From positions 552,001 to 616,000 of the forward strand of contig NZ_CP121689.1 of assembly GCF_038396615.1 (NCBI RefSeq): 64,000 nt of DNA, written 5' to 3'. Positions 58,450-64,000 of this stretch are shown here, piece after piece. Within the stretch, counting starts at the first letter, position 1. Each line of letters starts with the position of its first letter. Below the pieces are notes generated by a model, which saw nothing but the letters and a program-made list of their open reading frames with translations, was not told the DNA's origin and searched no databases. The position numbers and the translations under genes were made by a program. Source of the stretch: Thermatribacter velox (GTDB lineage Bacteria; Atribacterota; Atribacteria; Atribacterales; Thermatribacteraceae).

Positions 58450-58792
58450 GGTTGCTGATAATACTGGAGCCAAAAAAATAATGTGCATAAGGGTTATGGG
58501 TGGTTCGAATCGTCGTTATGCAAGTATTGGTGATATAATTATTGCTTCGGTGAAAGAAGCTGAACCTAACTCCAATGTTAAAAAGGGAGAAGTGGTACGA
58601 GCAGTTGTGGTTCGTACCAGGAAAGAAGTTGCCAGAGAAGATGGTACGGTTATTCGCTTTGACGATAATGCTGCCGTGTTAATCAACAATCAAAATGTGC
58701 CTCGGGGTACACGTATTTTTGGGCCTGTTGGTCGCGAATTGCGAGATAGGCAGTTTATGCGGATAGTTTCTTTAGCCCCGGAAGTTGTTTGA
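58424..58792 (+). CDS. rplN: Ribosomal protein uL14
   Basis: 122 residues, TTG start with GGAGGAGAGG upstream, inside the uS17 end. Conserved [42 protein letters not shown]. Docking site of ribosome silencing factor and of 16S in the bridge. Confidence 0.97.
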   Translation: MIQPTTMLEVADNTGAKKIMCIRVMGGSNRRYASIGDIIIASVKEAEPNSNVKKGEVVRAVVVRTRKEVAREDGTVIRFDDNAAVLINNQNVPRGTRIFGPVGRELRDRQFMRIVSLAPEVV

Positions 58793-58804
58793 GAGGTGTA
58801 TAGC

Positions 58805-59140
58805 ATGAACCAGGTAAAAGTGCCTTTGAAAAAGGGTGACCTTGTTGAAGTCATTAGAGGCAAGGATAAAGGCAAAAGAGGAAAAATTTTAAGTATTTTT
58901 CCTCAAGATGGTAAAGCAATTGTGGAAGGTGTGAATATGGTCAAAAAGCACACCCGTCCTACCCAGGATAATCCACAGGGAGGGATTATCGAAAAAGAAA
59001 ATCCCTTGCGGATTTCCAATCTGCGTCTGGTTTGTAGCAGATGTAATCAACTCACACGCATCAGGAGAGAACGTGTTTCTGGTTCCGATTTCAGAGTCAG
59101 AATATGCAAAAAGTGCGGAGAAATTATTGACAAAGTATAG
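58805..59140 (+). CDS. rplX: Ribosomal protein uL24
   Basis: 111 residues from the ATG at 58805 (MNQVKVPLKKGD), with GAGAGGTG upstream. KOW motif DLVEVIRGKDKGKRGKILS. A CxxC…CxxC pair (CSRCNQLTRIR, CKKCGEI) in the C-terminus can bind zinc, as in many bacterial L24 proteins. Confidence 0.95.
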   Translation: MNQVKVPLKKGDLVEVIRGKDKGKRGKILSIFPQDGKAIVEGVNMVKKHTRPTQDNPQGGIIEKENPLRISNLRLVCSRCNQLTRIRRERVSGSDFRVRICKKCGEIIDKV

Positions 59141-59157
59141 TTTGAGGAGGAGCTACC

Positions 59158-59700
59158 GTGTCGGTTGTTAAGGAAAAATATAAAAATGAAGTGGTTCCTG
59201 CACTATTGAAACGTTTTGGATATAAAAATCCGATGCAGGTTCCTAAACTTGAGAAAGTGGTTATCAATATGGGTGTTGGCGATGCAACGCAAAACTCCCG
59301 GTATCTTGATTTGGCAATAGAGGAATTGTCCCTTATTACCGGGCAAAAACCACTTGTTACTCGAGCAAGAAAATCTATATCGAATTTTAAGTTGCGGAAA
59401 GGGATGGCCATTGGTTGCAAAGTGACCTTAAGAGGAGATAGGATGTACGAGTTCCTGGATCGCTTTTTCAACATTGCGATTGCACGTATCAGAGATTTTC
59501 GGGGTTTTCCGGATAGTTGTTTTGACGGGAGAGGTAATTGCACCATAGGCATTGAAGAGCAGCTAATTTTTCCCGAAATAAGCTACGATAAAGTGGAGCG
59601 AGTAAGGGGTATGAATATATCGTTTGTTACCACTGCAAAAAACGATGAAGAAGCCAGGGCTTTACTCGAGTTGCTTGGCTTACCTTTTCGCAAATCGTAA
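59158..59700 (+). CDS. rplE: Ribosomal protein uL5
   Basis: 180 residues, GTG start after GAGGAGGAGC. Binds 5S rRNA. Conserved [41 protein letters not shown] and [20 protein letters not shown]. Confidence 0.97.
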   Translation: MSVVKEKYKNEVVPALLKRFGYKNPMQVPKLEKVVINMGVGDATQNSRYLDLAIEELSLITGQKPLVTRARKSISNFKLRKGMAIGCKVTLRGDRMYEFLDRFFNIAIARIRDFRGFPDSCFDGRGNCTIGIEEQLIFPEISYDKVERVRGMNISFVTTAKNDEEARALLELLGLPFRKS

Positions 59701-59713
59701 GGGAGGATGAGCA

Positions 59714-59899
59714 ATGGCTCGTAAGGCAAAGATAGAGAGAAATAAGAGAGGTTATAAATTCAAGGTTCGCTATCGTAACCGTTGTAGCTTGTGTGGTCGT
59801 CCTCGGGGTTATTTGAGAGATTTTGGAATATGCCGAATTTGTTTCAGAACCCTTGCTGGTAGAGGAGAAATACCTGGTGTTACGAAATCCAGTTGGTAG
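59714..59899 (+). CDS. rpsN: Ribosomal protein uS14, zinc-type
   Basis: 61 residues with the zinc ribbon [20 protein letters not shown] (CxxC…CxxC), the short C+ form (rpsZ). Conserved ending [12 protein letters not shown]. Start ATG after GGGAGGATG. Confidence 0.97.
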   Translation: MARKAKIERNKRGYKFKVRYRNRCSLCGRPRGYLRDFGICRICFRTLAGRGEIPGVTKSSW

Positions 59900-59912
59900 G
59901 AAGGGGAGTACT

Positions 59913-60314
59913 ATGGCGCATACAGACCCTATTGCTGATATGTTGACGAGAATTAGGAATGCTCTAAAGGCTCGTAAGGGAAGCGTGTCTATTCCTGCTT
60001 CAAAGCTTAAAATAGAAATTGCGCGAATTATGAAGCAGGAGGGTTACATTGAGGATTACAAAGTAACTGATTCCGATGGTCCTAAGAGAGATTTGATTAT
60101 TTTTTTGAAGTATGGCCCTAATCGGGAACGGGTAATCAATGGTTTACGAAGAATCAGTAAGCCTGGTTTAAGAGTTTACGTTGGAAAGGATGAGATTCCC
60201 ATTTTGCTTGGTGGGATGGGTACTGTAGTGGTTTCCACTTCCAAGGGTGTATTAACTGGCAAAGAGGCAAGGAGACTTGGAGTTGGAGGAGAAGTTATCT
60301 GTTATATTTGGTGA
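59913..60314 (+). CDS. rpsH: Ribosomal protein uS8
   Basis: 133 residues from the ATG at 59913 ([17 protein letters not shown]), with AAGGGGAG upstream; the frame is open back to 59823 inside uS14. Conserved [23 protein letters not shown]. In enterobacteria it represses the spc operon. Confidence 0.97.
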   Translation: MAHTDPIADMLTRIRNALKARKGSVSIPASKLKIEIARIMKQEGYIEDYKVTDSDGPKRDLIIFLKYGPNRERVINGLRRISKPGLRVYVGKDEIPILLGGMGTVVVSTSKGVLTGKEARRLGVGGEVICYIW

Positions 60315-60328
60315 GGGAGGATTGGAGC

Positions 60329-60868
60329 ATGTCTCGTATTGGTAAGAAACCAATAAACATACCCCAGGGAGTTGAGGTTGAAATAGAAGGAAACCTCGTG
60401 AGAGTTAGGGGCCCAAAGGGGGTTCTTGAGAAGGAATTTCACCCCAGAATGCGTATAGAGAAAAGAGATAATGTGGTGGTCGTAGTTCCTCAGGGGGATA
60501 GCAAGCTCGATAAGTCGCTGTTTGGCTTGACACGTACTTTGATAGCCAACATGGTTGAGGGTGTATCTAAAGGTTTTGAAAAATCCCTGGAGCTCAGTGG
60601 TTTGGGTTATCGTGCCCAGAAGAAGGGTGACACCCTGGTTTTGAGCCTTGGGTTTTCCCATCCTGTAGAGATAGAACCACCAGAGGGGATTTCTTTCGAG
60701 GTTGAAGGCCAGCAAATTATAAAAGTTAAGGGAATTGATAAGGAAAAGGTAGGGCAGGTCGCTGCTGACATAAGGAAGCTCAGAAAACCTGAACCGTACA
60801 AAGGTACTGGTATAAAGTACGTGGGTGAAGTCATTCGGCGCAAGCAAGGTAAAGCTATGGCGAAATAG
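60329..60868 (+). CDS. rplF: Ribosomal protein uL6
   Basis: 179 residues from the ATG at 60329 ([12 protein letters not shown]), 7 bases after GGGAGGA. Conserved [20 protein letters not shown] and [20 protein letters not shown]. Located near the GTPase-factor site. Confidence 0.97.
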   Translation: MSRIGKKPINIPQGVEVEIEGNLVRVRGPKGVLEKEFHPRMRIEKRDNVVVVVPQGDSKLDKSLFGLTRTLIANMVEGVSKGFEKSLELSGLGYRAQKKGDTLVLSLGFSHPVEIEPPEGISFEVEGQQIIKVKGIDKEKVGQVAADIRKLRKPEPYKGTGIKYVGEVIRRKQGKAMAK

Positions 60869-60883
60869 AGGAGGAAGAAGAGC

Positions 60884-61243
60884 ATGCGTGTTGAAGAACG
60901 CAAAGAGAAAAGATTGCGCAGACATCGTAGGGTTAGAAAAAAAGTATATGGCACTGCGGAGCGACCCCGGCTTTGTGTTTTTAGAAGCTTGAGACACATA
61001 TATGCTCAAATTATTAACGATGACGAAGGAAGAACGCTGGTTGCTGCTTCGAGCCTTTCTCCAGAAATCAGAGGTTTCAAGGGAACCAAAACTCAAATGG
61101 CGAGAGAAGTTGGCCTGCTTATTGGCAAAAAGGCTTTGGATGCTGGCATTAATAAGGTAGTATTTGACCGTGGTGGTTACAAGTATCATGGAAGAGTAAA
61201 GGCTCTGGCTGATGGAGCAAGAGAAGCTGGGCTTCAATTTTGA
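60884..61243 (+). CDS. rplR: Ribosomal protein uL18
   Basis: 119 residues. 5S rRNA-binding protein: [60 protein letters not shown] with GAGGAGGAAG upstream. Confidence 0.97.
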   Translation: MRVEERKEKRLRRHRRVRKKVYGTAERPRLCVFRSLRHIYAQIINDDEGRTLVAASSLSPEIRGFKGTKTQMAREVGLLIGKKALDAGINKVVFDRGGYKYHGRVKALADGAREAGLQF

Positions 61244-61269
61244 GTGGAAGATTACAGGAGGTAAGTGCT

Positions 61270-61785
61270 ATGGACATAGCAGGCAGAAGAGTTAAGCCTG
61301 AAGGGCTGGAGTTAACTGAAAAGTTAATCGCGGTTAACCGAGTCAGCAAAGTGGTGAAAGGTGGTAAAAGATTTGGTTTTCGGGCTTTGGTTGCCGTTGG
61401 TAATGGAGAAGGCGTAGCGGGAATTGGGATTGGTAAGGCTAAGGAAGTACCCGATGCGGTGCGCAAAGCTATAGAAAAGGCCAAGAAATCCTTAATAAAG
61501 TTTCCAATGCGAGGATCTACCATAACTCACGAAGTGCTTGGAGAGTTTGGGGCTAGCATGGTGGTTTTGAAGCCAGCCGCACCTGGTACCGGAGTCATTG
61601 CGGGTGGTGCGGTACGAGCTATTCTTGAGGTTGCTGGCGTGAAAGACGTTTTAACTAAATCTCTAGGTAGCAACAACCCTATTAATGTAGCTCGAGCTAC
61701 TATGAATGGTCTTTGCAACCTTAAGGACCCGCGGGAAGTTGCGAAACTAAGAGGGAAAAGCGTTAAAGAGTTTTTTGTACGCTGA
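61270..61785 (+). CDS. rpsE: Ribosomal protein uS5
   Basis: 171 residues from the ATG at 61270 ([15 protein letters not shown]), 8 bases after AGGAGG; a TTG at 61240 overlapping the uL18 stop is less likely. Conserved [58 protein letters not shown] and [10 protein letters not shown]. Confidence 0.96.
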   Translation: MDIAGRRVKPEGLELTEKLIAVNRVSKVVKGGKRFGFRALVAVGNGEGVAGIGIGKAKEVPDAVRKAIEKAKKSLIKFPMRGSTITHEVLGEFGASMVVLKPAAPGTGVIAGGAVRAILEVAGVKDVLTKSLGSNNPINVARATMNGLCNLKDPREVAKLRGKSVKEFFVR

Positions 61786-61797
61786 GGAGGAGAGGAT

Positions 61798-61983
61798 ATG
61801 GGAAACAAGTTAAAGATCACCCTGTTGAAAAGTCCCATTGGCAGACCGGAGTCTCACAAAAGAACTCTTAAGGCCTTGGGTCTTAGGCGTCTTAACCAGA
61901 CAGTAGTTAAGGAAGACAATCCTTCTTTAAGAGGCATGATTCAAAAGGTAGATTATCTTTTGAAAGTAGAAAATGTTGAGTGA
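61798..61983 (+). CDS. rpmD: Ribosomal protein uL30
   Basis: 61 residues. Conserved [20 protein letters not shown] and [23 protein letters not shown] after GAGGAGGAGAGG. Confidence 0.95.
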   Translation: MGNKLKITLLKSPIGRPESHKRTLKALGLRRLNQTVVKEDNPSLRGMIQKVDYLLKVENVE

Positions 61984-61999
61984 AAGGAGAAGAGCTGCT

Positions 62000-62440
62000 A
62001 TGAAATTGGTGGATTTGAAACCGTCAGAGGGTGCTTTTCATAGACCAAAGAGAGTTGGTAGGGGCATAGGTTCTGGTCATGGTAAAACCGCCTGCAGAGG
62101 CATGAAAGGTCAAAAAGCTCGTTCTGGTGGACAGATTCATCCTCGTTTCGAAGGTGGTCAAATGCCCTTGGTACGCCGTATCCCCAAGCGCGGTTTCCGT
62201 TCTCTGGGGTGCGAAGAATGGGAAATTGTTAATCTTGCCGCCCTTTCTCGGCTTAAAGATGTTAGGGAAATAACTCCTGAGGTTCTTTATGAAGCTGGTC
62301 TTATCGAGTCCAAAGAGAGCAAAATAAAGATACTCGCCAAAGGAAACTGCCCGCCAAATCTGGTAGTTAAAGCCCACGCTTTTTCAGAAAAAGCAAAGGC
62401 CCTTATAGAAGAGAATGGCGGAAAGGCCGAGGTGCTTTGA
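62000..62440 (+). CDS. rplO: Ribosomal protein uL15
   Basis: 146 residues from the ATG at 62000 (MKLVDLKPSEGAFHRPKR), with AAGGAGAAG upstream. Conserved RVGRGIGSGHGKTACRGMKG, QKARSGG, GFEGGQ-like FEGGQMPLVRRIPKRGF. Confidence 0.96.
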   Translation: MKLVDLKPSEGAFHRPKRVGRGIGSGHGKTACRGMKGQKARSGGQIHPRFEGGQMPLVRRIPKRGFRSLGCEEWEIVNLAALSRLKDVREITPEVLYEAGLIESKESKIKILAKGNCPPNLVVKAHAFSEKAKALIEENGGKAEVL

Positions 62441-62442
62441 AA

Positions 62443-63714
62443 ATGTGGGATTCTCTGGTCAAGCTATTCAAGATACCCGACCTGAAAAGGAAGGTCGTTT
62501 TTACATTGCTCATGCTGGTTGTTTTTAGAATAGGTGCTCATATCCCCGTGCCCGGCATTGATCCAAAAGCCTTAGCCAACGTTTTTTCGCAGGGAGGATT
62601 GCTTGGCTTTTTGGACATGTTCGCCGGTGGTGCCCTGAGTAATTTTTCCATTCTCGCTTTGGGAATCATGCCCTATATCAATTCTTCAATTATTATGCAG
62701 CTTTTGACAGCAGTTGTTCCCAAACTGGAAGAATTGGCCAAAAGCGGTGAAGAGGGAAGAGATAAGATAACCCAGTATACTCGCTGGGGAACCATTTTGC
62801 TGGCCATGATTCAAGGTTTTGGTATAACTGTTTGGATGGAAAACCTAGGGGTCTTACCTGCTGTTGGATGGGGTTATCGGGCAACCATAATATTGACCCT
62901 TACTGCAGGGAGTATTTTTTTGATGTGGCTTGGCGACATGATTTCTGATTTTGGTGTGGGAAATGGAGTTTCTCTCATCATCTTTGGTGGTATCGTGGCT
63001 CGTATAGCACCTCAAATAGTTCGTACTACTTCCATGATTAGAGTTGGGGAAATCAATCCCTTTTTATTTGCAATTAACCTTATTGTCTGGATTTTGATTA
63101 TTGCAATGGTGGTCGAGTTTCAGGAAGCACAACGACGCATCCCGGTACAGTATGCCAAGAGAGTGGTAGGAAGAAGGGTTTATGGCGGCCAGAGCACTCA
63201 TATACCCATTCGAGTAATCCAGGGAGGAGTCATTCCCATCATTTTTGCTTCATCTATCCTCCTTTTTCCAGCTACCATTGCCCAGTTTTTCCAGGGTTCA
63301 AGCTTTATGAAGTCCGTTGCCGATATGCTTTCTCCCAATTCTGCTCTCTATCTCTCTCTTTACGCTGCTTTGATAATTTTCTTCACTTATTTTTATACCG
63401 CGGTTACTTTCAACCCGGCTGAACTTGCGGACAACATGAAAAAGTATGGTGGGTTTATCCCGGGAATACGGCCAGGAAGGTCTACTGTAGAATATCTGGA
63501 CCGTTGTCTTTCCCGAATTACCTTATGGGGAGCTATTTTCCTGGCTTTTATCGCCATAATCCCTAACATTCTGGTCAGGGTTACCAATATTACTACTTTT
63601 TATTTTGGGGGAACAGCAATTTTGATAATGGTTGGTGTGGCTATTGAAACTGTTCGTCAACTTGAAGCACAACTTCTTATGCGCCACTATGAAGGTTTTA
63701 TCCGCAAATCCTGA
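62443..63714 (+). CDS. secY: Protein translocase subunit SecY
   Basis: 423 residues from the ATG at 62443; a TTG at 62437 is too near the GAGGTG site. Ten membrane helices; plug/first-helix region FRIGAHIPVPGIDP, LGIMPYINSSIIMQLLT, the cytoplasmic loop VVEFQEAQRRIPVQYAKRVVGRR, and FNPAELADNMKKYGGFIPGIRPG. Forms the Sec channel with SecE and SecG. Confidence 0.97.
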   Translation: MWDSLVKLFKIPDLKRKVVFTLLMLVVFRIGAHIPVPGIDPKALANVFSQGGLLGFLDMFAGGALSNFSILALGIMPYINSSIIMQLLTAVVPKLEELAKSGEEGRDKITQYTRWGTILLAMIQGFGITVWMENLGVLPAVGWGYRATIILTLTAGSIFLMWLGDMISDFGVGNGVSLIIFGGIVARIAPQIVRTTSMIRVGEINPFLFAINLIVWILIIAMVVEFQEAQRRIPVQYAKRVVGRRVYGGQSTHIPIRVIQGGVIPIIFASSILLFPATIAQFFQGSSFMKSVADMLSPNSALYLSLYAALIIFFTYFYTAVTFNPAELADNMKKYGGFIPGIRPGRSTVEYLDRCLSRITLWGAIFLAFIAIIPNILVRVTNITTFYFGGTAILIMVGVAIETVRQLEAQLLMRHYEGFIRKS

Positions 63715-63735
63715 AGAAGCAGAGGAGGAATTTGA

Positions 63736-64000
63736 ATGAGAATTGTCTTTTTGGGCCCTCCTGGGGCAGGTAAAGGAACACAGGCAAAAATGGTGGAGAG
63801 AGATTTTGGTCTTGTTCATATTGCTACTGGAGATATTATAAGAGAGGCCATTAAAAACCAAACGGATTGGGGAAAAAAGGCAGAAGAGTATGTTAAGGCG
63901 GGCCTTTTGGTTCCCGATGAAGTAGTAATTGGCATTATGGAGGAAAAGTTACTTCAAGATGAAGTGAAACGAGGTTTTATACTTGACGGATTTCCACGCA
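63736..64000 (+). CDS. adk: Adenylate kinase, 3'-truncated by the window edge
   Basis: The first 88 codons are present. Balances AMP, ADP and ATP. P-loop FLGPPGAGKGTQAKM (5-19), AMP-site HIATGDIIREAI and the start of the NMP/core motif GFILDGFPR at the right edge. ATG 7 bases after AGAGGAGGA. It follows secY by 21 bases, the usual bacterial order. Confidence 0.95.
   Translation, partial: MRIVFLGPPGAGKGTQAKMVERDFGLVHIATGDIIREAIKNQTDWGKKAEEYVKAGLLVPDEVVIGIMEEKLLQDEVKRGFILDGFPR

Noticed and set aside
60302-61237. 311-codon minus-strand frame opposite rplF-rplR
   Set aside because: It spans two conserved ribosomal genes on the other strand and has no family signature.

Overview
The window is a gene-dense stretch (no gap over about 300 bases apart from one insertion sequence) from an anaerobic bacterium that handles one-carbon units on tetrahydrofolate. 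The evidence is formate-THF ligase, MetF/MetV, a methyl-THF methyltransferase, a corrinoid protein, heterodisulfide-reductase-like electron-transfer proteins, an [FeFe]-hydrogenase maturase (HydF) and a V/A-type ATPase with a Na+-site signature. No CODH/acetyl-CoA synthase is present here. The ribosomal, RNA polymerase and EF-Tu genes are clearly bacterial. The phylum cannot be fixed by eye; an Atribacterota-like, Synergistota-like or deep clostridial lineage would fit, and that is only inference. TTG and GTG starts are common.

Region 1 (1-18560) is the one-carbon/redox island. It starts with a 5'-truncated corrinoid protein and fhs. A long, mostly overlapping plus-strand array follows: a short HdrA-like flavoprotein, a degenerate HdrA-like ferredoxin protein, MvhD-like, MetV, MetF, HdrC-like, a 1494-residue HdrA with an inserted GltD/NfnB-like module, a second MvhD, two FrhB/AsrA-type iron-sulfur proteins, a FlxA-like NAD(P)H-flavin protein, FolC and the methyl-THF methyltransferase. 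I see no HdrB. An IS110-family element (about 12230-13622) sits exactly at the mvhD/flx junction, and removing it restores a normal operon junction. Its upstream non-coding end can fold like a bridge RNA. This island is the best candidate for a novel system: a methylene-THF reductase joined to several flavin/Fe-S modules.

Region 2 (18561-30480) is mixed: a secreted protein and a neighbour of unknown function, hydF-aspA on the minus strand, a small unknown protein, a Gfo/Idh/MocA dehydrogenase, the purine genes purS-purQ-purL-purF, a DUF429 protein and a flavodoxin.

Region 3 (30521-39862) is a complete V/A-type ATPase operon (H/G, I, K, E, C, F, A, B, D) followed by a metallophosphoesterase.

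Region 4 (39905-64000) is the gene-expression block: a perfect-consensus promoter, rpoB and rpoC (with a large tandem-repeat insertion in beta-prime), then a second promoter, L7Ae-like, rpsL, rpsG, fusA, tuf, and the S10-spc array through secY into adk, which runs off the window. rplKAJL is not next to rpoB. The tuf gene has base composition unlike its neighbours.
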